A DNA stretch of 64,000 nucleotides from Oryzias latipes. Its lineage: Eukaryota > Chordata > Actinopteri > Beloniformes > Adrianichthyidae. Under the pieces are notes generated by a model. It saw nothing but the letters and a program-made list of their open reading frames with translations, made no database searches and had not been told where the DNA came from. The translations under genes were made by a program, and so were the position numbers. Of the stretch, positions 43,060 to 63,134 are shown piece after piece. Positions within the stretch are counted from its first letter, which is position 1, and each line of letters starts with the position of its first letter. Location of the stretch: NCBI RefSeq assembly GCF_002234675.1, contig NC_019865.2, positions 31,337,945 to 31,401,944 of the forward strand, read 5' to 3'.

Positions 43060-43487
43060 TGCTTTTTCACACCCATGTTACATTTGTTTTCTGCTCATCT
43101 TCTTTCCAAGAAAAGACCTCCACACTCCTCTCATCACATATCTGACAGTTCTCAAAATATGTTCTTGTATGCATGTGAAAACACATTTTCAGCCTCTTCA
43201 TAGTAGCGCCTTTCTGCGAAGGCCACATTTGCATTGTTGCCTTGGTGACATTGAATATCATAGAAGTGTTGAAGGCAAGATGGAGCTTCAGTGTTACAAT
43301 AGTTTGCTTTTGAGTCCTGAGGGGTCACTTCGAGTAAAAAAGGTTAAGGGTCAAACAGGTAAAACTGGAGAAAACTCCAAGATGAAGACTCGTTATAGAA
43401 AAGGACGACCAGATTCAAAACAAGCAAAAACAAACAGCCCCCTCCAGTGGCCAGAGCAAGAACAGGAAGAAACATTTCAAAATACGA

Positions 43488-43625
43488 GTTAGTGGACACC
43501 TCCACAATCGCCTGGATCAAGAACTACCTGACCAACAAATTATTGCTCATTAGAAGAAACGAGTCAACAGCAGGAGTACCACAGGAGAATGTACTCCCAC
43601 CCCTTCTTTTTAACCCCAAAATACA
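43488..43625 (+). pseudogene. Small LINE reverse transcriptase remnant (L2/CR1-like)
   Basis: About 45 codons read ELVDTSTIAWIKNYLTNKLL followed by STAGVPQENVLPPLLF, which resembles the 'WI..YLT.R' and 'GAPQGTVLSP.LF' blocks of L2/CR1-type reverse transcriptases. Too short to place further. Confidence 0.4.
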
Positions 43626-44267
43626 CCTAAAAAACCTTCAGCACACAGCTGGGTCCTGATGTCTGCATTAGATTACTTTACAGTAGAATAGACAAGAGAA
43701 AAAAGGACACCAATGTATTTTTACAGTAAAAAAGTGCAAACAGCAGACTCTGTTTTCTATTTTTCACTAATGATTTTGGTTTATCATGAAACCCACCACC
43801 ACTCAGTATAATTTCTTTTGAAATATAAACAAAGTTATGAGTCAATTTGAATACTGTAATACCTATAAACATAAAAGCAAACTTTAAAATACACAGAGAA
43901 GCTAGCCTGGCTACATGGTAAACAGGCTCCGGCATAACAATATTCAGTTGAATGGAATTCCAGAGGGGTCTAAGGAGGATGACATGGTGAATTTTGTGTG
44001 TCATCCTTAAAACTGTTCTGGAATCTAGAGAAGAGATTGACATCAAGGTGGAAAGGGCTCCCAGAGCCCTGGGACCAAGACCCAGAATTACAACAGCACC
44101 ACCACGTCCCATCATAGTTTGCTTTCTGGACTTTGAGGTAAAACAAGCTGTGCTGCAGCAGGCATGGAAACAACGCCAAGTCAAGTTTCAAGGGCACAAA
44201 GTGTATTTTGATGAGGATTACTCATCTGAGATGCAGAAGAAAAGAAGAAGGTGCAAGAGGTTACTAT

Positions 44268-44710
44268 AAACTGTGAATCAACACGTGGAATTATATACAT
44301 AACAAAAAAGTCTGAAACAACTCAAAATATATCATATTGTAGGTTCTTCATAGTAGCCACCTTTGATCACTGCTTTTCACACTTTTGGCATTCTCTGGAT
44401 GAGCTTCTAGAGGTAGTCACCTGAAATGGTCTTCCAACAGTCTTGTAGGAGTTCCCAGAATGCTTAGCACTTGTTGGCCCTTTTGCCTTCACTCTGCGGT
44501 CCAGCTCACCCCAAACCATCTGGACTGGGTTCAGGTCCGGTGACTGTGGAGGCCAGGTCATCTGGAACAGCCCCCCATCACTCTCCTTCTTGGTCAAATA
44601 GCCCTTCCACAGCCTGGAGGTGTGTTTGGGGTCATTGTCCTGTTGAAAAAGAAATGATGGTCCAACTAAACCCAAACCGCATGGAATAGGAATCTTTAAA
44701 GAAATAACTG
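44268..44710 (-). pseudogene. 3' part of a Tc1-like transposon
   Basis: The minus-strand frame reads FQQDNDPKHTSRLWKGYLTK (second catalytic Asp region near 44,655-44,600), then WPPQSPDLNPVQMVWGELDR and RPFQVTT. The family's right-end sequence follows (GTGAATCAACACGTGGAATT at 44,270). The catalytic N-terminal half is absent. It interrupts the L1-type LINE between its ORF1 and ORF2 remnants. Confidence 0.8.
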
Positions 44711-46534
44711 TCATCTTAATGTCTTATGCAGAAGGCTTCCTGATGGGGGGGGGGGCTCAATTGTCTCCTGAATCAACATTTAGTTAAAAAACCCTTTCAG
44801 GCAGGACTGTGGGAAACAAAGTTGCTGCATAATATGATGCAGGAGCTTGGACTCGTGGATAAATAAGGCGTCATGAACATCCAAAAGAGAAGGATTACAC
44901 TTTTTTCCCCAAAGTAGTAGTTATTCCAGAATAGATTTTTTTTGCATATCAAAATGGGAAGCCTATAAAGTTACACACTGCTACATTTAGTCCGTAACAA
45001 TATCTGACCAGGCACCAGTAGTCCACTCATTAAACTTGCAAAACCACAGTGAAATCAGACAATGGAGAATAAATGTTTCTTTTAAACAACCCGAATGCTG
45101 TCCAATACATTAAACAAGAATGGAGAAACTATTTGGAAAATAATGATAATGGAGAAACCTTGCTCACTATATCATGGGAAGCCGCAAAGGCAGTGCTGAG
45201 GGGCAAGATTATAGCAAACTGATCTAAAATATACAAAGACAGGGAAAAAAAAACACAAAAAAGAGAAAGACAGAATGGATTTACAAAAAAAACATCAACA
45301 GACTAATGATAAAAGCACCCTAAAAGCTTTAACCCAATGTGGACAGGCATACCTTGACTTATTTACCAAGAAAGCAGAAGGAGTCTTAATATTTGCTAAT
45401 AAGAGATTTTATGAGTCAGGAAATAGGGCTAGCAGATTATTGGCATTTCAATTACGCAAAACCCAAGCTAATCGAAGTGTGGCAAACATTATTTACTCTT
45501 CTTTAAAGAAAGTAATATCCCATCCAAAGGATGTAGCAGAGGCCTTTTCTGTTTATTTTGAAAAATTATATGACTCACCAGAAATTGAATACAGGGAAGA
45601 AAAGATTAAGTCTTTCTAGAAATGATAAAGATGCCCAAATGAACTAAAACACAATTTGAAACTTTAGTAGAGACAATTTCAAAGAAGGAAATAGAAAACA
45701 CAATAAAAAATCTGAAAAACATAAGTCTTCAGGGATAGACGGGTACCCAGGTGAATTTTAAATGTGTTTTAAAGATGAAATCTTACCTCTTTTACAAAAA
45801 GTTTTCAATCACGCTCTTAAAGAAACTGACCCACTAAAATTCTGGTTCCAAGCAATAGTATCAGTAATCTACAAAGAGGGTAAAGATCCTGCAAACTGTG
45901 CCTCATACAGACCCATAAGTTTACTGTGCTGTGATATGAAAATTTTGACCCTAATACTGGCTAAGATAATTTAGAAATACGTAAGGAATTTAATTAACCC
46001 TTGTGCTATCCTGTGCACTTTAACATTGGGAGTTGGGTCATCTAGACCCACTAGACCAGCGGTCACCAACCTTTTTGAGACTGAGGGTTATTTCATGAGG
46101 ACTAAGTGGTATGAAGGGTGCCACCCCCCCCCCCCCACAACACAAACACAATTTGAGGACGTTCTTTTGTGTGCCACATTTTTATTTGCTCATTTTACAC
46201 ACAAAAACCTGCATGAATTTTCTAGACTCATAACATGGGGGTCAAACTCAGTTGCAGAGGGGGCTTAAATCCAAAACACACGATAGATAGACATTTACTG
46301 AACACACTAAAGCTAAACTTTTAAACCTTTAAAACTTTAACTTAATTTTAACTTTTTAAACATAAATGTGAATAAAAACAGACAGAAATAATAATCCAGA
46401 ATTATAAATATATTCTGTCAAATAAAAACAAACAAAGCTAGGAAATATTAATAATTAGAAATAACAAATCATATTATTCTGTTTTCTTTGCTCTTTTGTC
46501 ATTTTCTTAGAGCTGAACTCCTGACATCATCCTC

Positions 46535-46935
46535 ATTCATCATTCATTCATTTTCTTGACCGTTTTTCACTTTCGGGGTCACGGGGCTGCTGGAGCCTAT
46601 CCCGGCCACTTGTGGGCGAAGGCAGGGGACAGCCTGGACAGGTCACCAGTCTGTCGCAGGGTAGAATGTCCACAAACACACACCCATTCACTCTCACTCT
46701 CACACCTAGGGACAATTTGGAGTTGCCAATTAACCCATGAAGCATGTTTTTGGATGGTGGGAAGAAGCCGGAGACCCCGGAGAGAACCCACGCATGCATA
46801 GGGAGAACATGCAAACTCCACACAGAAAGGTCCCCCGTTGATGTAGTTTTTCACGTCCCCCAGCCAGGACTTGAACCAGAGGCCTTCTTGCTGTGAGGCA
46901 AGAGCGCTAACCGCTGCGCCCACGTGCAGCCCACT
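46535..46935 (+). repeat. CTGGAGCCTATCCC repeat, copy 5 (best preserved)
   Basis: CATTCATTTTCTTGACCG, GGCTGCTGGAGCCTATCCCG, CACACCTAGGGACAATTTGG, AACCCATGAAGCATGTTTTT, GAACATGCAAACTCCACACA, GACTTGAACCAGAGGCCTTC and GCGCCCACGTGCAGCC appear in the order typical of this fish repeat. It directly abuts the minisatellite. Confidence 0.8.
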
Positions 46936-46987
46936 CCTGACATCATTATTAGCAATAAGTTCATTTTTACTTGGTGTGTGATATTCT

Positions 46988-48775
46988 TTGTGAGTCTTTG
47001 GTCCTGTGTTTGTCTTTGGTCCTGTGTTTGTCTTTGGTCCTGTGTGTGTGTGTCTCTGGTCCTGTGTTTGTCTTTGGTCCTGTGTGTGTGTGTCTCTGGT
47101 CCTGTGTGTGTCTCTGGTCCTGTGTGTGATGTCCTGTGTGTGTCTTTGGTCCTGTGTTTGTCTCTGGTCCTGTGTGTGTCTTTGGTCCTGTGTGTGTGTG
47201 TCTTTGGTCCTGTGTGTGTCTCTGGTCCTGTGTTTGTCTTTGCTCCTGTGTGTGTGTGTCTCTGGTCCTGTGTGTGTCTCTGGTCCTGTGTGTGATGTCC
47301 TCTGTGTGTCTTTGGTCCTGTGTTTGTCTCTGGTCCTGTGTGTGTCTTTGGTCCTGTGTGTGTGTGTCTCTGGTCCTGTGTGTGTCTCTGGTCCTGTGTG
47401 TGTCTCTGGTCCTGTGTGCGTCTCTGGTCCTGTGTGTGATGTCCTGTGTGTGTCTTTGGTCCTGTGTTTGTCTTTGGTCCTGTGTGTGTCTCTGGTCCTG
47501 TGTGTGTCTTTGGTCCTGTGTGTGTGTGTCTCTGGTCCTGTGTGTGTCTCTGGTCCTGTGTGTGATGTCCTGTGTGTGTCTCTGGTCTTGTGTGTGTCTC
47601 TGGTCCTGTGTGTGATGTCCTGTGTGTGTCTTTGGTCCTGTGTTTGTCTTTGGTCCTGTGTGTGTCTCTGGTCCTGTGTGTGTCTCTGGTCCTGTGTTTG
47701 TCTTTGGTCCTGTGTGTGTCTTTGGTCCTGTGTTTGTCTTTGGTCCTGTGTGTGTGTGTCTCTGGTCCTGTGTGTGTCTCTGGTCCTGTGCTTGTCTTTG
47801 GTCCTGTGTGTGTGTGTCTCTGGTCCTGTGTGTGTCTCTGGTCCTGTGTGTGATGTCCTGTGTGTGTCTTTGGTCCTGTGTTTGTCTCTGGTCCTGTGTG
47901 TGTCTTTGGTCCTGTGTGTGTGTGTCTCTGGTCCTGTGTGTGTCTCTGGTCCTGTGTGTGTCTCTGGTCCTGTGTTTGTCTTTGGTCCTGTGTGTGTCTC
48001 TGGTCCTGTGTGTGTCTCTGGTCCTGTGTGTGTCTCTGGTCCTGTGTGCGTCTCTGGTCCTGTGTGTGATGTCCTGTGTGTGTCTTTGGTCCTGTGTTTG
48101 TCTTTGGTCCTGTGTGTGTCTCTTGTCCTGTGTGTGTCTTTGGTCCTGTGTGTGTGTGTCTCTGGTCCTGTGTGTGTCTCTGGTCCTGTGTGTGATGTCC
48201 TGTGTGTGTCTCTGGTCCTGTGTGTGTCTCTGGTCCTGTGTGTGATGTCCTGTGTGTGTCTTTGGTCCTGTGTTTGTCTTTGGTCCTGTGTGTGTCTCTG
48301 GTCCTGTGTGTGTCTCTGGTCCTGTGTGTGATGTCCTGTGTGTGTCTCTGGTCCTGTGTGTGATGTCCTGTGTGTGTCTCTGGTCCTGTGTGTGTCTCTG
48401 GTCCTGTGTGTGATGTCCTGTGTGTGTCTTTGGTCCTGTGTTTGTCTTTGGTCCTGTGTGTGTCTCTGGTCCTGTGTGTGTCTCTGGTCCTGTGTGTGTC
48501 TCTGGTCCTGTGTGTGTCTCTGGTCCTGTGTGTGATGTCCTGTGTGTGTCTCTGGTCCTGTGTGTGTCTCTGGTCCTGTGTGTGATGTCCTGTGTGTGTC
48601 TTTGGTCCTGTGTTTGTCTTTGGTCCTGTGTGTGTCTCTGGTCCTGTGTGTGTCTCTGGTCCTGTGTGTGTCTCTGGTCCTGTGTGTGTCTCTGGTCCTG
48701 TGTGTGTCTCTGGTCCTGTGTGTGTCTCTGCTCCTGTGTGTGTCTCTGCTCCTGTGTGTGTCTTTGTGATACGTA
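46988..48775. repeat. 18-bp minisatellite with 14- and 22-bp variant units
   Basis: About 1.79 kb built from GTCTCTGGTCCTGTGTGT and variants. Length variants come from the TG run: GTCCTGTGTGTGAT (14), 18 and 22 nt. Base variants are CTC/CTT before TGG, GTTTG for GTGTG, and rare GCTCC and GTGCG. Variant units recur in longer blocks (for example GATGTCC followed by TTTGG-GTTTG units, many times), indicating higher-order amplification. Both strands are open over hundreds of codons simply because few units can form stops; no protein is proposed. Confidence 0.95.
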
Positions 48776-48779
48776 TCAG

Positions 48780-49740
48780 AGGGATTTGATTATTTAAAAA
48801 ACCTTTTATTGTGAAAATCATGTTTAGGTCTCATAAAACATTGAAAACTAAATCACAGAACTCATCAGTGGGATTACTCCAAAAATATTTGGCGTTTTCA
48901 TAATTTTGTGCAACACCAACAGTAAAAATCCTCCAAAATCCTCAATACTTTCATAAACAAATGATCTATTGTTTATTTATGGTCTGAAAAAGTGCAGCTG
49001 TTTTCCAGCCAGCATTACCTGCTGTCTTTATTTATACGTTACTGTCACCAACTAAACAACCGTAAAAATAAATGGATATGGAAAAATAGAATCCAGTATA
49101 AAAATGTCCGCAATAGTTAGTGAAGAATGACATTAAAATGAGCTGAGTCATTTAAGCCACCCAAAGATCCAGGTGTTGCACAATGGTCACCGTGCAGCGT
49201 TTTACTTCCCAACCTGCACCCACTACCCCTCCCCTTCTCCTCCTTTCACACACACACACGCACCTCTTTCTCAAAGGCAGGAGCGCTGATTCGCAGGTTT
49301 CAGGCCGTTCCATACTCTGCCATATATTTCACGATAGCAGAACTAAAGTGCATCAATTAACAATAGCAAGCATTGAATCTCCACCCTCTACTAACCAGGC
49401 AAGAACCATTGCGCCCGAGTCTTAATTCACTATTCTCTTACTTAGTAGAGGCCCCACTATACATGTCCGAATCTGCTACCTGTTCCCCATTCAAAGCACA
49501 ACCCCGGTTTGTAAGTAGGCAGACAATCATATCTGTCCGTTTATTTTGAACACACCCACCACCAGCCAAAAAGCATTAACTTCACTTCTGCTCCCAGCTC
49601 CCTCACTTATGGTGAGCGATTTAACACACCCGAGATTCCCCACTTCCCATAAGTCTGAAAAGCTGAAGGCAGGGCTGATCCCCAGATCGCCACAACATTT
49701 TGTTCTGCTATATGAGCAGTGCTATTTTTGGAGCATTCCC
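48780..49740. other. Unassigned DNA inside the hAT-ended element
   Basis: 48,780-49,180 is AT-rich; 49,190-49,740 is C-rich with a short CA run near 49,247. No domain, terminal repeat or splice-bounded exon is visible. Confidence 0.4.
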
Positions 49741-50045
49741 GTTAAATGATATTTACCCTTCTAATCCTTTTTTACATTCTGGCTTTAACTGGGATAGTGA
49801 TCTGTGTCTTTTGTGGAAATGATGTAGAAACTGTGGAACATCTTTTCTTTGAATGTTTTAATGTAAAAGAATTGTGGTCTTCTTTTCATAATTGGCTTGA
49901 ATCCAAAAATATCATCATTAACCCTTTAAATTGGAATACAATTAAAATTCGATTACAATTAATTCAAAAAAATCTGGACTTTCTGATTAATGCACTGATT
50001 GTAATTTCAAAGCATTTTATTCTTAAAGGTGAAACTTCACATTAA
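49741..50045 (+). pseudogene. C-terminal LINE fragment with Cys/His motif
   Basis: One frame reads CVFCGNDVETVEHLFFEC followed by W-S-F and a hydrophobic tail. This is the C-x2-C...H...C motif found after the reverse transcriptase of L1/Tx1-type elements. It is separate from the surrounding L1-type LINE, whose equivalent region is at about 52,650. Confidence 0.65.
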
Positions 50046-50194
50046 TGGATTACTCAACAGTCTCAACCTATTGTCTAAATCTTTACATTACATGAAGCAT
50101 AAGAATGCCCAGACATTGTGTAATTTATTTGATCTATTTAAACTTTTGTAATAGACCCTTATTTTTATTGATTATTTTTTTAAGTTATATTTGT

Positions 50195-50558
50195 TTTCAT
50201 ATTTGGAGCCAGTTTAGCTCGTGCTGGTTTGCAGCACCTTCCATCTGTGAAACCAGGATTCAAATCCGGGCTGCCCCCTGTTCCCTTCTGTGCCGGTCCC
50301 AAGCCCAGATAAATTGAGAGGGTTGTGTCAGGAAGGGCATCCAGCATAAACCAATGTCAAGTTTACCATGCGACTGACCCTCAAAGGAGAGGTTGTTTCA
50401 CCATGGCAACCCCTGATGGGAAAATTCAAAAGAGAATGATCATATTTGGATTTTTTGTCTACCTTTATCTAAGAATTGATATTGTTGTCATTGACAGACA
50501 TGCCATGATTGTTTGTTGAATATTTGCTTCAATTAAAAAAAAAAAAAAAAAAAAAAAG
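50195..50558 (+). mobile_element. tRNA-headed SINE with poly(A) tail
   Basis: A-box-like TTAGCTCGTGCTGG (50,214-50,227) and B-box-like GGATTCAAATCC (50,255-50,266) are followed by the fish SINE body (TGCCGGTCCCAAGCCC near 50,291; GTCAGGAAGGGCATCCAGC near 50,327). A 23-A run at 50,536-50,558 is the likely 3' tail. Non-coding. Confidence 0.75.
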
Positions 50559-51398
50559 AAGTTGGTGCATTCCCTGCGGGCGCCACAAGGGGTGCTCGCG
50601 GGCGCATAGGCGCCCGTGGGCACAGGGTTGGTGACCCCTGCACAAGACAGGGCTCTGAACCTTTTTTCTTCAATGATTTGTGATCTTCACTGGTGTCCAT
50701 GGATTACATGAAATCTTTCCACCTTTATCCACCTTTGTCATGGTAGGGAGAACACGTCAATGGAAGGGTGGGCTCATCTAAGATAGCACAAGGGTTAAAC
50801 CAGATCAAACTGGATTCATACCCGGTAGATTAGAAATAAATAATATAAGAACAACGCTGAATATTATGCATGCAGCTAAAAAGAAATCCGAACCTTCAAA
50901 GCTTGTCAGCTTAGATTCTGAGAAAGCATTTGATAGGGTTAACTGGTTGTATCTTGAACGCACGCTGAAGACTATGGGATTCCATCAATGGTTCATTAAA
51001 TGGATTAAAGTGTTTTAGACAAAACCCATTTAAAAAGTGCGAGTTTCTGCAGGTTTCAGAGTCAGAAGAGGAACCAGACATGGGTGTCCCCTCTCACCAT
51101 TATTGTTTGTAATTAGTATATAATCCCTGGCTGAACTCATTCAAAAGTACCAAGAAATACAGGGGATGTCAGTGGGAGGAACAGATTACAAAATTTCACT
51201 TTACGCAGATGATATTATATTATACCTTAAGAACCCACTTGTTTCATCCCCTCCTCTTTGGGACTGCCTACGGAACTTTGGATTGATATCCGGTTACAAA
51301 GTTAATGAATCTAAATCGCATGCTATGATGATGGTAGGGGAGAGGCCAGCGGATTTAGATAAAATGGTCTCATTTAATTAGACCACCCAAGGGTTTAA

Positions 51399-51603
51399 CC
51401 CTTGTGCTATCCTAGGCATGTTAACATTGGGAGTTGGGTCATCTAGACCCACTAGACAGTGCTCTGAACCTTTGTTCTTCAATGATTTGTGATCTTCACT
51501 GGTGTCCATAGGTTACATGAAATCTTTCCACCTTTATCCACCTTTGTCATGGTAGGGAGAACACGTCAATGTAAGGGGGGGTCCATCTAAGATAGCACAA
51601 GGC
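51399..51603 (+). mobile_element. piggyBac-type MITE, copy E
   Basis: A 205-bp uninterrupted copy with perfect TTAA on both sides (51,395-51,398 and 51,604-51,607). Ends are CCCTTGTGCTATCC and GATAGCACAAGGC (last base changed). Its CACTAGAC site is empty. It interrupts the L1-type LINE about 200 bp after the YADD box. Confidence 0.85.
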
Positions 51604-53319
51604 TTAAATATTTAGGAGTATTGGTTATGTCACAAAATGTCAAAATATATATAAATAATTATGGTAAATTGATTTTAAACTTAAAATCGAATCTAATGTC
51701 TGTCCTTAGTAGGTCGAATAGAAACAGTCAAAATTAATGTCTTCCCTCGCCTGTTGGATGTTTTTCAAGCTCTTCCCATATGGATCCCATCCTCCACTTT
51801 TAAAACATTAAATAAGATGATCTCTACATTTGTGTGGCAAAATAAAAAGCCTAGAATTCAGAAGAAATTACTATGTAGTTCTAAGAAAGACGGTGGCTAA
51901 TATTTGCCAAATCTCAAGTTGTATTATTAGGCAGCCCAACTAAGAGGGCTTGTTGAATGGGTGAATCAAGATGAGGACACAAATTGGATAAAACTGGAGA
52001 ACTATGCTTCCCCCTCAGTTTCAATTGAAGCTGCGCCATTCTTGGGACAGAAAAAATAGAGATGCCTAAAAAAACAAAAACAAAAGATTTGATATTGTGT
52101 ACACAGAGAGTATGGTCAACTGTGAAGAAAAACATTGGTGCCCCCTGACAACTTCAAGGGTAATCAAAATTTCCAAGATAGCCGATGCTAGTTTCTCAGA
52201 TTGGGGTGAAAAAGGTTTATTAGCAATTCATCTGTTTTACGGAGACATCTTAAAGGCCTTCAAACAATTGCAGGATAAATATGGCATAGATTCCAAGGAT
52301 TTCTATAGATATTTGCAAATAAGGTACTACTTAAGGTTTTGTGGGGAATGGGAGGTTATGAGACAACCACCAACTCAAATAGAACATTTCATGATCAGAA
52401 GCATTGTTGATAAATCAAAGAAGTAGATGTACAAATTTTTGCAGGCACACCTGTCAAATAATTCATTGAACCTGGAAGGACAATGGGAGTTGGAGGCAAA
52501 CATTGTCATTGAGCATGAAAGTGGTTAGCAATCTGCAAGGGGGCTCATAAAATTACAAACAGTCCAACATGAAATAAGTTTAATTGGAAGTCTATGATGT
52601 GGTTTTTCAAAACGCCTTTCACCATATGACAAAAATAAATCTAATTTATGTTGGAGAAACTGAAAAATAAAATTGGAGATCACGCACATGTTTTCTTGGG
52701 ATTTCCCTATTCTGATACCATACTGTCAGGGAATTCAAAACAATCTTGAAGTTATAGCACAGGTCAATTTACCATTAAATCCACTTTACTATATAATAGC
52801 CGTCCTTCCTGAAGAAGGTAAAGAGAAGAGAAAAGCTAAACTTATACAAATTCTGCTACTAGTGGCAAAAAAGATGATAACCAGATCTTGGTTTAAAATG
52901 TTACCCCCAACCCTTAAACGGTGGACGGAAGCTTTGAAGAAAGTTTATTTTATGGAAAAAATAACAGCTAAACTTCATTTGAGGTCGGAGTTGTTCTATG
53001 ACTTATGGACTTCTGTAACTGAACATTTTGGTTGGCCAGATAGATACATTTGGTGAGTATTTGCAATGGGACAGTTTTGAATTATATTCAAAAAAACATA
53101 TAGTTATCATAAAGTCAAGAGAGCTTGATTTATTTATTGCTGAAAGAGGAGTGGGAAGAAGCGATTTTATATAACATCCCACCCCTGCTGAGTTAATTCA
53201 TTTTTTAGTTTTACATTGTATTTATAATCGACTCTGATCAGATAGATTCAAAATCCAGTGCTTCTTACTGATTGATTATCTTCAGAAAACATTCGTTCAT
53301 TCTCTGTGGGACTGGCGCC

Positions 53320-53730
53320 ATTTCATGGCCTAAAACGCCACTTATGTGTTCTGATAGCTCTTTGGGTATCATCCACACATGATCCATTCTGGATTATCTC
53401 AGTTGAAGTCTGAGCGCTGAGCGCTCTGACAGCACTTGTGTTAGTGGTGCCGTGTGTTTGTCTGGGCCAATCACAGCAGGAAGCACAATGCCCCTGCAGA
53501 GCCTCAGCAGCCTGCAGAGATCCACTTAGTGCTGACGTCAGTAAGCTTCTTAGCTCATTAGATGAATGGAGAGAGAAACTGCAAAAGGTGTGTTTACCTT
53601 CACAGTGGTGGCGGACACGGGGCCATGGTAACCGGTCTGTGATAGTGACGCTTTCTGCTGACCTGACAGAGAACCCACCACGAGAAGCTTCTTCAAAGTC
53701 TGCAGCCAAGGCCCAACTCTGCCAGACAGC
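53320..53730 (+). promoter_or_regulatory. slc2a1: Probable slc2a1 promoter and 5' UTR
   Basis: The stretch between the LINE 3' end and the first coding ATG is GC-richer than its surroundings and contains a perfect CRE (53,533-53,540). The transcription start cannot be fixed from sequence. Confidence 0.4.
53533..53540. promoter_or_regulatory. Perfect cAMP response element (TGACGTCA)
   Basis: The palindrome TGACGTCA lies 191 bp upstream of the slc2a1 ATG, a typical proximal position for CREB/ATF sites. Mammalian GLUT1 is known to respond to cAMP; function here is inferred. Confidence 0.5.
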
Positions 53731-62319
<8,589 letters not shown>

Positions 62320-63134
62320 AGGCTGCTGGGCCTAAAGGCTCATGTGATGAAGAGAGGAGTCATGATAGTTAGGTAGCTCATGTGTGTTTCTAGTTTTAAA
62401 GCAGGAAACGTTTAACATTTCCTCACTAAGTCTTTGTTTTCATGCTGCAAACTGGAAAACATTTTACAAAACAGACATTTAGAAAGACTCACCTTCTGGT
62501 TTAGAGTCACTGGTGTTTGGTAAAATCTCATCCTGTGATCAATAACTGAAGATGTTCTAAAAGTGATGCAAACCAACACTTGAAACTCCTCTCAGCAACT
62601 CTACTGTTCCTCAAACAGCCTCTGAACTAGATTTTTCAATAACCCAGATGCCTACAGACACATGATGTAAGGTGCCATTGAACGTTCCTAACTCTGGTCT
62701 GTGAGGCATGTGACTGCTGCTGCACACTTCCCTGACATTTACAAAAACGGCTAAACGGCTGGATTTTCTTTGAAAGTTCACTGCACACCTCATTTATGTA
62801 AAAAAAGGGATTTGGTGGAAACCACCTGAGGGAGTACCCTGCCTTCATCCAACTGTGCTGGGATAGGCTCCAGCAACAGGGATTTGGTGGGTTTGGAAAG
62901 TGGATGGATGAATGGAGTTCATTTCCAACTGTAGCTCTGTTTTGTGATGAGGGATTCTAACAGTCAGAGGTCTGTTTTGAAGTTGTGCTCTTGGGTTTGA
63001 AAAGCAAAATCTCCCTTTTCTCCTGGATTTCAGTGTTAACCCTTACACTGAAACTGGACACAAATGAAGAATCCTCAGCTGATGAATGATTGACATTGTT
63101 GCAACAAACATGTAGCAGAACACAGAGTAAAGTC
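62320..63134 (+). other. slc2a1: Probable slc2a1 3' UTR
   Basis: Sequence after the stop codon without coding signal. A short GGGATAGGCTCCAGCAACAG piece near 62,861 is an inverted fragment of the CTGGAGCCTATCCC repeat. No canonical AATAAA occurs before 63,939 that I could find. Confidence 0.4.

Larger units (their letters stand above)
46057..50640. mobile_element. 4.6-kb hAT-ended element carrying a minisatellite and retroelement fragments
   Basis: The left end is CAGCGGTCACCAACCTTTTT and the right end GGGTTGGTGACCCCTG, imperfect inverted repeats. Flanks are CACTAGAC (46,049-46,056) and CACAAGAC (50,641-50,648), an 8-bp duplication with one mismatch. Inside, in order: hAT end sequence, a CTGGAGCCTATCCC repeat, a 1.8-kb minisatellite, unassigned DNA (48,780-49,740), an L1-type Cys/His fragment, and a tRNA-headed SINE with poly(A). 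No transposase was recognised. Confidence 0.75.
45998..50794 (+). mobile_element. piggyBac-type MITE, copy D (split by a 4.6-kb insertion)
   Basis: Perfect TTAA at 45,994-45,997 and 50,795-50,798. Ends are CCCTTGTGCTATCC and GATAGCACAAGGG. About 59 bp of MITE precede the insertion and about 154 bp follow. The host is the ORF2 remnant of the L1-type LINE. Confidence 0.8.
43930..53070 (+). mobile_element. Decayed L1/Tx1-type LINE, split by later insertions
   Basis: ORF1 remnant at about 43,930-44,266 (NGIPEG-like start; RITTAPPRPIIVCFLDFEV RNA-binding core). ORF2 parts: 45,060-45,975 (VSVIYKEGKDPANCASYRPI, then SLLCCDMKILTLILA), 50,800-51,395 (RRGTRHGCPLSPLLF; polymerase box YADD at 51,202-51,213) and 51,605-53,060 (late domain; a Cys/His-type LCWRN...HMFSW motif near 52,650-52,695). 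Stops and frameshifts are frequent and the endonuclease part is missing. The reading resumes across each insertion: a Tc1 piece (44,268-44,710), MITE D with its hAT (45,998-50,794) and MITE E (51,399-51,603). Confidence 0.85.

Noticed and set aside
27240..46935. CRISPR-like or regularly spaced repeats suggested by recurring CTGGAGCCTATCCC segments
   Set aside because: These are dispersed copies of one fish interspersed repeat at irregular distances, in a vertebrate genome.
46851..48821. A 656-codon minus-strand open frame and several 100-440-codon plus-strand frames of repeat peptides
   Set aside because: They are by-products of the 18-bp minisatellite, in which stop codons cannot form in several frames on either strand. 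No start context, splice structure or family resemblance supports a protein.
49741..50045. Being the displaced C-terminus of the surrounding L1-type LINE
   Set aside because: That LINE has its own equivalent Cys/His region near 52,650, so this is a separate fragment inside the hAT-ended element.
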